Positions 21,355 through 32,865 of a stretch of DNA of 64,000 bases are shown one piece after another. The stretch spans positions 124,001-188,000 of the forward strand of contig JALLLT010000022.1 of NCBI GenBank assembly GCA_025266875.1, in the 5' to 3' direction. The notes below the pieces were generated by a model, which was given only the letters and a program-made list of their open reading frames with translations, was not told the DNA's origin and ran no database searches. The position numbers and the translations under genes were made by a program. The stretch is from Fennellomyces sp. T-0311. Lineage: Eukaryota; Mucoromycota; Mucoromycetes; Mucorales; Lichtheimiaceae. Position 1 is the stretch's first letter; each line of letters opens with the position of its first letter.

Positions 21355-24300
21355 ATGCGCGCGCTTCGTATATTACTGCTATGCACATTATGCTATTTAT
21401 CCAACGTCCATGGTCAAGAACCCATTGCTGACGGGACAGCCTCGCTGCCTGCCAAACAATTACCACCTGGCCTGCCGCACCGGTTTATGATTGAATTTGC
21501 TGGCGACGACGCCGACCAAAGCAGCGGTGAATTGCTACGGTATTTGAAGAACACCTTTGATGACATTGATGTGGCCGCGCCTCGTGTATTTAACCATCGA
21601 CTCTGGCGGGGTGCCATGCTTGAAGTGGATCAACAAGACATCGACTATGATTCCATGTACAGCAAAGTTGCCTACCATATAAAAAGATCCGGTTTGGTAT
21701 CCAACGTCTTCCCGTCACAAGCAATCCCTCGCGCTTCAGGTGTTCTCCAGAAAAGAGCACCACCGGGTGATGAAGAAATTGAAAACTTCCACTTGTTGTC
21801 GTCACACACGCAGACACAAGTGGATCGCGTTCGCAATGAACTTGGCTATACCGGAGAAGGAATCCTGGTCGGTATCATTGACACTGGTACGTTTTTTGCA
21901 TCCTTCATATATTACATGTGATTGAACGAAGCACATATTATCAGGTGTCGATTACAATCATCCCGCTCTGGGTGGTGGGTTCGGCGAAGGCTACAAAGTG
22001 CGCTACGGCAAGGATATGATTGGCGATATGTATCTGTTGGAGAACCCAGAAATTGGTCGTCAGCCGGATGATGATCCAATGGAATCATGCAAAGTGGGGT
22101 CAGCTGGTCAAGGTTAGTTCACCACGTTCCGTTTTTACAGGACGCGTACATTTAAAAAACTGTAGGTCACGGTACACATGTCGCAGGAATTATTGCTGGA
22201 AAATCAGAAGTATGTATTCTGGATACACGTCCCATAATTTACAAAATAAACTAATATAGGTGTATATAGAACTTTACCGGCGTTGCCCCTGATGCAACTC
22301 TCGCTGTTTGGCGTGCTATCTCCTGCGACAATCTTGCTATCCCTGATGCAGTTATTGAGGCCATGCTGGAAGCCGCGGATCTTGGCGTGGATATCCTCTC
22401 TTTGAGTTTAGGACAGTTCAGCTCATGGCCAGAAGAGGCCATGTCGGTCCTTGCCGATCGTATCTCTGCCGATGGCGTCAAAGGTAACAATGCTTACACT
22501 TCTATTGTTCATGCATTATATTAATCGCGCACATCCACCAAAAGTTGTTGCTGCCGCAGGAAACTCGGGTGCCGATGGACCATTTACAGTTGCTTCTCCA
22601 GCTGTCAGCGATTCTGTTATTTCAGCCGCATCAATCAATTCTGACTATCAGCTTCTCCAGACGTTTGAAATGACTGGAAGCTCCGAAGTATATGGTACGT
22701 AATGACAGTATTCCAACCTTTTGACGATGATAATTCACCTTTGCTTTGGTATCAGGTTACTCATTCAATGGAGGACCTGGAAATGGCACCAGCAACATCA
22801 TGCCAAATGGACAAGTCGTGATTGGCGACGTTACTATGACCGCCCCAGAATGCCTGAACGTTACAATTGCAAACGATGTCCAAGGAAAGCTGTCACTCGT
22901 CAGAGGCTCCAGTGGATGTTCCATCCCCCAAGTACTTGGCCATCATGCCGCTGCCGGATCGATTGGTGTCATCTTTTACGGAGCTCATCCAATGTTCGAA
23001 GCACAAGAGACTGCCATTATGACTCCCCCTATTCCTGTCTCCATCATTGCTCACAGAACTGCTCTTGTGATTATTAAGGAATTACAATCAAACGAGCATG
23101 TGGAATTGGCATTCTCGCAAAATGATATCGTTGCCCCCGTGCATTCGAGAGATATCATTTCTGAATATTCAAGTATCGGCCCTTCTTCTGACCTTCGACT
23201 CCGGCCCTCAATTGCTGGTATTGGTGGCTACGTTTACTCCACACTCCCACTTGATTCCGGTGCTTGGGCTACCATGAGTGGCACTTCGATGGCGTGTCCT
23301 TACATGGCAGGCGTTACGGCACTTTATCTCAGTTATCTTGGCGACCGAAAAGGCGATTACTCAGCTGCCGATATTCTTGAACGGTACCAAAATTATGCTT
23401 ACAAGTCTCAAGTGAATCCTGACGATACCCGTGTGGACACGCCACTACGACAAGGTGCTGGCCTTGTTCAATGTAATGTACACTCTAAACATCAATATGA
23501 GTCAATGACTAACTTTTCTCCATGATAGTGTATGATTCCATTACGCAGCCTGTCCATGTGTCTCCTGGAAGCATCAGTTTCAACGACACGGCAAACCTGA
23601 TCAAGACCCACACTCTCACAGTTACCAACCATGGTGACTCAATTGCATCATATGAAATCACAAACAACGTCAGCGTATCTGTTGTCCCGTTCAATGATTC
23701 TGCACAGGTGGATTACACTTGGAATACACCACTTGCTGTTGGTTCCGATTCAGCGCGTCTGCGCTTCTCGCGAAAGACTATCAAGATATCGCCCGGCAGT
23801 AGTGCTGAAATCACTGTCTCCGTTATGCCACCTGATACGGATCTGAAGCATCACATCATGTACGGCGGCTATGTGCAATTCAAGAGCCATGTTCGGGACT
23901 ACAAAGACATCACCGTGCCATACTTTGGCATCGTTGGCAACCAGCGGGACTTGCCCATTTTCGACCAAGGTGGGCCACTCGTATCGGACATAAACATGAC
24001 AACTTGGCATGGCAGCAATGACACCTTTGTTTTCGAACGAACCGAAAGCACTCCATTCGCAATGCTCATGTTAAGCTTGATCACGGGCCCCAGACATATT
24101 TTTGCTTCATTGTATGACGAGACTGGCTCAGTTTTGGGATCCGCATTTCCAGCGGGAGAACTGGACTTTTTGGCACGTATGATGAAAACTTATTCTTCGT
24201 CGGTTCTACACGTATGGAACGGCACATACTATCGGGACGATCAAGTAGTTGATTTGAAACCTGGAAATTACCGCATTGGATTCGAGGCACTTAAAGTATT

Positions 24301-24364
24301 TGGTGATCCGAATAATAGCCATGACTGGGAGAAGCATTTCTCGGCAACTATTCAGATTGTATAG
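21355..24364 (+). CDS. Secreted subtilisin-like serine protease (S8), tandem copy 2
   Basis: Paralogue of the gene at 17173 with identical intron positions. Exons: 21355-21886, 21945-22112, 22166-22209, 22270-22483, 22545-22694, 22756-23472 and 23529-24364, giving 886 residues. The start at 21355 is used because it aligns with the signal peptide of copy 1 (MRALRILLLCTLCYLSNVHG); an upstream in-frame Met at 21328 is less likely. Triad: Asp in GIIDTG (about 176), His in GHGTH (about 235), Ser in MSGTSMACPY (about 547). The PA-like insert and Fn3-like C-terminus are present. Parts of exons 6-7 and the whole sixth intron are nearly identical to copy 1, while the N-terminal half differs much more. 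Confidence 0.92.
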
Positions 24365-25369
24365 TTATATCTCCCCTGTATATACCTAGCACTTGTAGTT
24401 TCTCATTGCAACATACATATATAAAGTGTACCGTAATCACATTTGCATAAAACATTCTCAGGTGGTCATCGTTGCCATTATTCTATTCAAGTAGACGATT
24501 CACAAATAACCTTTATTTTGTTTCCAAAAGTTTGCAATCAACTCAGTTTTCAGCATCTTTCAGTTTTTCTTGCAAACATTCAGTACTTCATCTCCGACAG
24601 CATGCTCTTGAAGTACATGATTTACATATTCTTCTTTAGGTACAAATTTAGAATCGGTAGAAACAGTAACCAGAGCGTATATATACGATACAATAATGTA
24701 AGTAATTATGAGCTCGAATGAATTATGCATACAATTATTCAACTCGTTTTGTAGAAATGATTCTGCCATCAGCGGTATGTTGTCTTTTTCTAGCGACGTG
24801 AACTTTTCCCCATCGCTTTCGAATGGTGAAAACAAATGAAAAATGGAAACTGTAGGAAGCCAAGTACAAACAGATCGAAGATCTTGTATAGCATAATTGG
24901 CAGTTTTGGAGGAATTGCAACACTTGATCACCCTTTCTATTCATGCTTAGATTACCTCAGGTCGTCAACTTGTGAGTGCTATCTACTTCTTTACATTAAC
25001 AATTATAAAAACCGGACCTTATTCCATCAAGAACGTCTAGGATTGGTGCGTCTCCGCTATGCTTCACATCAACCATCCGTGCACTGCCTGATTAAGAAAC
25101 ATTTTGTAATTTTGCTCTCACATACTCTTTTTTTTTAAAACGTAACAGTGAACGAGAGCATCTCGCAGCCGCACAAGTAGCGAATAACCTGCGTCCTTAC
25201 TACGTTCCACTCAGCTGATGCCACAACACGCCAGTCGCCTTAATAAGGCAAACACAAGGTAGCACGGTTGCATCATGTAATGAACGCGAAGAATTCACCG
25301 TGCCCAATTATTCACAGTGAAACTTAGGAAAGAGTAAGGTTCGTACGCCTATTACTGTAAACCACCAGA
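24365..25369. other. Intergenic between subtilase 2 and repeat copy C
   Basis: About 1 kb. It contains a 123-codon minus-strand frame (24931-24560) that opens with GTG and a 69-codon ATG frame (24944-24735) overlapping it in another phase. Neither has a known domain and they were not joined by a credible intron, so they are noted but not called as genes. Confidence 0.45.
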
Positions 25370-28300
25370 ATCGAGTATAAGCGTCGGGTTATGCTGTAGA
25401 CGACGGCTATTGGACTTACTTAAGTTGGATCATTCCTGGGTGATCACAAACCCAGATGACTGATCCGCCTTGAATGGTAGAGTAATGGGCAAACAGCGTT
25501 CAATGCTGTGACATTGAGACGAAGAGAACAGTTGGAAGGCGGCTGTGGTACTATTTTACTGGGAGCCGAATTATTCTCAGCATACACACGGCAAGGCAAG
25601 AAGACAGTGAGCGTTTCTCTTTTGTGCGACACTCGCTCTGTGTAAGCCAAAAGAGGTGAAATTGCTCTAGTTGCTCCAAGCCATGAAAGCGCACTATGTG
25701 AAGAGTGGGAGGGAATGGGAGGAACCAAAATCAACCGCCCAGCAGGTTACAGATCCGCTTACGTTGCCTACCGACATTCTGATAAGCTCTGTTACGATAG
25801 TAACACTGCCTGACTGAAGGGTTTGTCGGGGTCGCTTATGTAATTTATCGTGAGGGTCCACTGCTAGCAAGAAGTGCAAGCAAAGGATTCAATGGTCGAG
25901 CAAAACTGACAAAAAAAAAAAGAACCGAGGAACACGCAGCAGCTCCTCAGCACGAATAAAAAAGATATGACTATAACGTAGGCAATCTCTGACCAAAAAT
26001 CTCTCGATGGCGAACATTGTTGTCGTAATGAATGTACGGCGATCGAGATCAAGGTTGTTTGTTGGAAAACGGTGTCGTAGAAGAAGTGCAGGCCATCTTT
26101 TGGAATTAAATTCGTTCGCCGCCATGCACAGCAGCAATGGCCCACTGCCCAGAAAAAAGGCTATATCTATGAAAAAATCGATTTGCTTGATTTTGAAGTC
26201 ATTCGATGCAGAAAAGGCGGTTTTCCGATAGTAAAGGCGTCCGCTTTGAGAACTGATCGGTACGTTTTGCGTTATTCGTCGTCGCGCTGCTTGAAATGGG
26301 ACCAAACCCACAAATCGCAGTTAATGCAGGGATAATCGGTTCAGCCGGCGTGGACAAAGGGAGGTCTGTGCACTGTGCGTCGTCAAGCGGACTTGTCGGT
26401 ATGGCAGTAGCGTGGATCAGCAACGAAGACCAGCAAAAAAAAAAGCTACCTCTCAAGCCATACAATGCTTTTATTCCTCTTACACACCGTTTGCTGTGAG
26501 GTCATGGCCTGTTGCTGCGGCTGTAAAACGTCATAATCTGGGTGACTGTGCTACATGTGAAAGAAAGGGGGACTGCTCGCTTTCAAAAAGGTATAAAAGG
26601 AGGTCAGAACCGGCAGCTTTTTTCTTTCTTTTCACAATAATCCCAAGAGAAATTTATGCTCGCGGGAAACCACCAGGGTTTGCAGTAGCGAGATGGCACA
26701 GACAGATGAAGGGATAAACTTCCCCTTGCTCTTTGTTTGGTTGTGCTTCATTACTGTTCAAATCCAAAAATACCGAAGCTGCTTTGGTGACTGCTGCTCT
26801 TCTGGGGACTGTAGCCTTCCTTGTGGAAGAAGCTGCTTCGGGGGATTATGGGACTGGTGGCCCACCTATCCAATCAAACAAGAGAACGAAAAAAAAACTG
26901 GAATGGTCTTCTGAAGAAGGCCTTTTAATTGGCTTGTTGTTCAAGTGACCCGTTCCTGTTGGTGACTGTCACTCAGGGTCTCGATTCAATAAAGTCATTG
27001 CGTTGTTTTGCCACTTGCCGCTTGCATTGGTGCCCAATCACGTCGCTTTTTCCTTTTTTGTGTGTCGACTGTTTCTTTCGCTTGCGGTCATGACAAGCGA
27101 ATCCAGGAAATACGTTTGATCCAATCGTGGCGTTCGGTTTACGATGCTTTTCGAGTGAGACCTCGTTTACTATGTGAAGCTCGCTCGTAATGAACACACT
27201 GGAAGGCCTGGTTAAAGCGACTTTCTCTGGCGTTCTCCATGTTTGATCGCGCCCGGTAACAAAATGTCAGCTACTCTTGCCAAACCATCTGACATGAACC
27301 TTTGTTCGTTTTGGCTGACATAGACCGAGGCGAGTGGGTGGTGATTCGATGGAGACATGCATGATTGTTCGTTGGAACAGCAAACACCGGCGTATCCTGT
27401 GCCAAGATTGACGTTAGAGCAGGTTATACATAGCACGGAGCGCGGGTCACTCCCAATCCCCACCCCTCAAAGAGAAAAGTTCTGGACCAGACGACAGATC
27501 AATCAGGCTCCAGCAAGATGCCCAGTTTCACTTTGCCTCGGCGCCGTTGCCATACTAACCAATGTAGCAAAGCATGAGTGATACTTTGAATGGCGCTTGG
27601 ATGCCTCCGTGGAGGAATCTGCATGCTCAAAGACCTCTTGTTGTTAATTTGAGCTTTCTACGGAATGATTTGCTGACACTGTATTATGTTTGGGTTACAT
27701 AGATCGGCGTACTACTGGCGGACTGGCACAAGCTGCGCGTGGGTTATGACCTGGGTATCCACCTTTTTTCGATAGCAGCGCTCGAACAGAGAGGAACATG
27801 ATCTACCGGATGACGATGAACGTTCGTGGCTGAACGGTATTAGGGTTATTGTCATTACCAAAGCAGCTTCACGCGTTCAGCAAACTGATCCTGCGCAATC
27901 TCATTGGATGCTCTTATGTCCAAGCGCATGGCAAGCAAATACTACATCGCACAAGACTGCACTTTTCTGGTACGCGTCACTCGGGCATAAAGGTACTATA
28001 TAGGGTTTGTTGGTGGAACTTGGAATCGACAGCAAGGTGATGAAGGTCCGTAAGCTCTACGCAGATATGCTTTTGGTCTGTTATCTTTGGTATGAATCTG
28101 CAACAATGGTATATGCATAAATATACAAGCGCGTAAATTGCAGCAGTTTGACCTTGGTCTCCTTCTCGGATGCTTGCCTTGTATGCCTCGGATATTCTGA
28201 CGCTTTCCGCCGTTCACATTTTGTATGGTCAGTAGATTGTCACAGCTTTCTTTGGAGCTCGGTATTCGGTAAAGCAGCTGTCACCCTATGGTTTACAAAC

Positions 28301-28770
28301 AGGTGTACAGAAATTTAATACCCGTCTTTTGCCACATGAAGCCACGAAAACTGTTGATAAAGTGAGCAAATGGCAATATCTTTATATGCAAGCGAAAAGA
28401 GCTGCCAGCGTTTTTATATGAACCATCAGAAATTCTTTTGCTCTTTGAATAATGTGGGTTTAGGTGTCTTATGGCGCGTGTCAAACTGATGGGAGGAGAC
28501 GCGCAAGTTGACATTGCTACTGTCGGTGACAGTAATGCTTGTCAAAAAACCCTTTTTTGGGTCGTGATTCCGATTTCAGAATTCCTATTTCAAGGTAAGC
28601 ATTGCTTAGCAGCAAACATTATCATTGTACACGCAGTACTGCATATAATGTTTCCGTCATTGATGCACCTGTACAAGTCCTATGAATCTTGCGGCTTTGG
28701 AGTGTAAATATGCATCATGTGCGTGGTATACGGAGAAAAATGTCCTGTGTTTTCTGTCTTTTTGCTGCAG
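25370..28770 (-). repeat. Copy C of the ~3.4 kb dispersed element (fullest copy)
   Basis: Reverse orientation relative to copy A and same orientation as B. It contains both the region missing from B (25370-26325) and the right-end segment missing from A (about 28560-28770), so it is the fullest copy. It carries two private deletions relative to A and B: 61 bp near 26794 with CAGCA at the breakpoints, and about 43 bp near 27001. It also differs by scattered substitutions, mainly around 28170-28300. No target-site duplication or terminal repeat was identified. Confidence 0.75.
25889..26311 (-). CDS. Conserved open frame inside repeat copy C, function unknown
   Basis: 140-codon counterpart of the frame at 5904-6323 in copy A. 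It differs by a handful of residues clustered around SASNDFKIKQID and remains open to the same stop. No ATG start is seen at its beginning. Its persistence in three copies of different age is the main argument that it codes. Confidence 0.35.
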   Translation of the reverse strand: MGLVPFQAARRRITQNVPISSQSGRLYYRKTAFSASNDFKIKQIDFFIDIAFFLGSGPLLLCMAANEFNSKRWPALLLRHRFPTNNLDLDRRTFITTTMFAIERFLVRDCLRYSHIFFIRAEELLRVPRFFFFLSVLLDH

Positions 28771-28784
28771 TATGCCACATGCCA

Positions 28785-29245
28785 GCAAAGGAGTAAGGAT
28801 TCAATGGTCGGGCAGAACTGAGAAAAAAAGACCCGAGGAACACGCAGCAGTTTATCGACACGATTAAAAAAAGATGTTACTATAACGTCCGCGCTTTCTG
28901 ACCAAAAATCTCTCAATGGCAAACATCGTTGTCGAAATGAATGTACGGCGATTGAAATCAAAGCTTTTTGTTGGGAAAACGATGCCGTAGAAGAAGTTCA
29001 CGTTCCTTTCGTCCTCCGCCATACGGAGCAACAATGGCGCACTACCCAGGAAAAAGGTTATATATATGAAAAAATCGATTTGCTTGCTACTGGGCTCGTT
29101 CGATAGGGAAAAGGCGGTTTTCCGATAGTAAAGGTATCCATTTGGAGAATTGATCTGTAGGTTTTGCGTTATCCGTCGCCGCGCTTCTTGAAATGGAACC
29201 AAACCTACAAAACGCAAAAATACATAGGCCACTGATGCAGGTACC
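28785..29245 (-). repeat. Relic D: diverged partial copy of the element
   Basis: Corresponds to 25875-26330 of copy C, in the same orientation, but with many substitutions and small indels, so it is much older than copies A-C. It starts within about 15 bp of the right end of C, giving a tandem-like arrangement. It contains the frame 28864-29274 (minus), which still reads GLVPFQEARRRITQN, LYYRKTAFSLSNE and TMFAIERFLVRK. That frame is open over 136 codons despite the nucleotide divergence. Confidence 0.7.
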
Positions 29246-31456
29246 GCGTGGCACAACTCAGCAGATAACCGCACGCATGGATCCTATCGCTTTCCGTGTT
29301 TATGGATGCACAACTCTTACTTCTGGTTATGCTAAATCATATTGAAGTGTATCATTGGATCCATTGAGTAATTGCAGCTGACAGGCCATATCATGACCCC
29401 ATGTATTGCACAAGGCTGGCTCGATGATCCCACCAAGGCAACTAAGAATATAGTCAAGCAAGCTAGGCTGGCGCAACTAGGCATTTTGCATAAAAGAGAA
29501 AAGAAAAGAGGTATACAAGTGCTGTTCGATGGATGCTGGTCCTTGGAGCCGGTATCTTGTACACAGATGTTAATATCGGCACTGGAATTGGATCGACTTT
29601 GCCAGAAGCAAAACCCAACGCAGTACTCTTTTATAGATTTGATGCATTGCTATCGAGGATAGGATACAGCACTGCGCCATGTATTTTCGTCCACCATCCT
29701 TTCCAGTGCAAGCCGCGCGATCTGATCCCGGCGAATTACTTCCAACTTTTCGATGCGATTCATTGCCTCTTTTGTCTACGTATAACGGTCACGATAAGTA
29801 TACAAAGAAGGCACATTTGCGCGTACATCGGTTTATTAGTGGCTCATTATTAAGTGTGTGATAAGATTGCATCGCCATTGGTTTTCTTTTTAAATCTACT
29901 AGCAACGACGCAAAAGGCACAAAAGCATACTCAAAATCCAGTCCATTTGGTTGAAGCAATTGATAATCCCAATTGACTTTCAGAAAAACACTTGTCCGCA
30001 TTGGATACCTATACGTGTATATAGCCGACAACCGGACCTTTCCAGCCGTTCGATAAAAGAACAACTTTGGGAATATCCTAGGCCTTCTTACGCAGTCTAA
30101 TGAACGATATAATGCTCAAGTGAGGATAGGGGGCGCCATCAAAGGTTAAAAAATAATACTTCAAGCTGCTTACACCTGATTACAATGAGTGGCCACATCG
30201 GATCGTTTGCCGAAGAAAAAAAGACGGACCTAATCCGATATGGTATTCGAGTACCCGCTCATGAGCCCTGTCCATGGAAAAAAAAGCACATTCTGTGCTG
30301 ATTCCGCGGATTGTTGCTGATATAAACAAGATGATCAATGTAATGGTTCCATGATAATAACTACCAACGATATATATACTCAACAATCATGCAAAACTGA
30401 AAATGGGTCATATGTAACACTTGAACACTTCGACTTGTGATCAAATGACTAAATAGAAGAAGCAAAGCGAAAGAAAAACTAATATTTTCGCGTGGGAATG
30501 TACGTGGTACCAGAGAGAGCGAGATGACACTTTACAGCAGATGGGAATCATAGAGGCGTATATTTAGGAGGAAATGATTACGTTGGTTACACAGTTGAAC
30601 GATGTCAAGAAGCAGGTCTCGTTGCACAACGTCTAATAAAAACAAACAATTCTATATCATGTGGAGATACAATGTTTATGTTCAGCAAGAAAAACTTGTT
30701 GTATGGTGCGATTGTTTTTTTTTGCAAATGGCCTTTTTGCTTTGTAGATGAAAGCATATGCCACAACAGGATTATCAATAACCGCTTTTCATCTATCTTG
30801 TGGTTCCTATATTTAGAATGATCGTTTTTTTGTAACTAAGCGATGTGGCCCCTCCACGTATGCCCGACATTATCATTGATAACACATGTTGTTACTGTTT
30901 TTCAACAGCTAATACTCTACACGCCAAATGGGACAAAAGGGACGAACCCTGATCGCTTTTCTTTTGTTTGTTGTTGGTTTACGTCAATCACCCGCATGGA
31001 CATATATAGTGATGGTCCTATCCAACGAAAGAAAACTCGCAAGAACCAATGGCATTAGTCACAGTTTTACACCAATTTGGTTATATTTGTTGCTGTCACT
31101 ATCAACGTCCAAGCGCCTTACTTTTTTACACGGTAACACAGCTACAGGAAAACGATCGAGAATCAATTGCAACGATTCATCAATGATCGTCCTCGACCAT
31201 GCTTTTTTTCTCTAAACGACCGTGGGGTTGGGCATTGGAGTTAAAATCGAATTATCATCATCCTGAACTGTTGGGCTGATACATAAAGCGCTGGCGATTA
31301 AGCCCATGTCAAAATCCATCCCCATACTTCACTTGTCAGCTCGTTCAGAACATCATGGTATGTATCAGACGCAATACCATACCCCGGTTCCTTTTTTATT
31401 TTATTACATGTAACATTTGATTCTAAGAAGTCAAAATAAAAATGATGGGCCAAGCG
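29246..31456. other. Intergenic, no gene recognised
   Basis: About 2.2 kb of AT-rich DNA with short, unrelated open frames on both strands. No domain, tRNA, tandem repeat or terminal-repeat element was recognised. Confidence 0.5.
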
Positions 31457-32701
31457 TTACGTACGATCGAGCGCCATCTGTATGATGCACAAGTCATGCG
31501 AGCTTGAACTCAAATAGATGCCACGCGGATGTTTGCTTTCCGGGAAAAACGCATTTTTGTTCTGAAACTGATTGACTTTGACGCCTCTTGGATCTTCAAC
31601 TATACGCTGGATATGCAGGAGTGGGGCAAGTAGCCAAAAGGAAAATGTTGGGATGGTACCAAGTGCCAGCACACCGATGCACCTTTCGCTTGCAAATTCA
31701 TCGCGTCTCGTGCAATGTGGTCGAGTTCATCCCAATATCAAGGCAAGTTATCGTTTATGCAAAGCATCTGAAACGACAAGTTAGCTTCTGGGCGATACAC
31801 CCTGCATCATTACTGCAGGTGTGTCTTGACGATACCAACAAATACCACCAGTTCTTTTTCTTTAACAAAAAAAAATGGTATCATTTGGCGTCCACGGTGC
31901 ACGCAGAGGGGTTACGCCATACGGGTTTCTTTTGTGGCAATCTGTCATTGGGTCCATCTCTTGGCATTTTGCGATGTCGCTGGAATGTTTGTTTTCGCCA
32001 ATGTTGTCATGAATGCCATTCGCTCCAGTGATTGTTGTTTCAGTTTCCGAGGTTTCGTTCCCATGGCGCTCGCAGATCGTAGCCAAAGTCGCAAGTGTGT
32101 TGTGCGCTTCCTTGCTCAGCCAACACATGCTTCGTTTTTTCCAGAAAATAAAGCCCACTTTTTCCGAGGACGGTGCCGATGCCGTGGTTTATAATGCCCG
32201 ATCGTATGATGCACCCACACTCAGAGAACAAGGGCTCGGATCGATCAGCAGGCAGGACAATAAAGTGTGCTACACGAAGGGTGTCTGGCATAAAGGCCAG
32301 TTGGCTGAATGCATAATATCCGGCAGCCGCACACCAAGAAGGCAAGGATCACCGCAAGGTTACATCGAGATCGCAAGCCGAGCTGCATTACACGAAGCAA
32401 AACGCCAACCTGCAAACCGCTGCACCACAACGGGAAACGGCCACTTGAATCCCATTTTAGGTTTAGGTAACCCCAGAGTGTTTTTTCGTTGCTATCATCC
32501 CTATTCGACTTTACTCCTTTATCGATGCCGTAATTGTTTCAGACGAGCCGCAATTGGGCTCGACAGAGGGAGCAAAGGCTGCGTTTCTCGGCGACACCGG
32601 CGGGAAACAGGCGAGCGTACTTGATGGTTGGAAAGAGGGCGAAAAGAGAGCGGCTCCACAGACCTGCCGGATTTGAATATGTTTTTCGTGTTCCATATTT
32701 G
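31457..32701 (-). CDS. Putative multi-exon gene, unrecognised
   Basis: A tentative gene divergent from the Sel1-repeat gene. A first exon from ATG 32701 reads MSKYGTRKTYSNPAG. A possible exon follows around 32453-32375 (WPFPVVVQRFAGWRF), then a 60-nt GT-AG intron beginning GTAACC. The next exon reads QLAFMPDTLRVAHFIVLPAD and stays open to about 32040. A further open block at 31672-31457 contains a hydrophobic stretch (VLALGTIPTFSFWLLAPLL) and ends with a stop. I do not recognise a family; overlapping frames compete around 32040-32158. The exon model is uncertain and part of the locus may be non-coding. Confidence 0.3.
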
Positions 32702-32865
32702 GACATTGTCAATTTGGAATGCGCGCGCGAAAAAACAAACATGGCGTTCTGCTTTTTAATGACATGCTTCTGGCGACCCACCTTTTCCTTGTATCTTTTT
32801 CTTTTTTTCTTCTTTTTTTCTGCACTGGAAAGGAGCACGCTTAGTGGTTTTTCTTTTCAAGCATA

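Noticed and set aside
24560..24931. 123-codon minus-strand frame downstream of subtilase 2
   Set aside because: No ATG, a stop just upstream, and no convincing splice acceptor; left as an uncertain open block.
25370..28770. Interpretation of the repeat as a solo LTR or Helitron
   Set aside because: It has an internal TATA and AATAAA, but no TG...CA ends, target duplication, or CTRR hairpin end could be shown by eye.
31588..32031. 147-codon plus-strand frame
   Set aside because: Begins at TTG, contains a poly-Phe/Lys run from A/T tracts, no domain; treated as chance.
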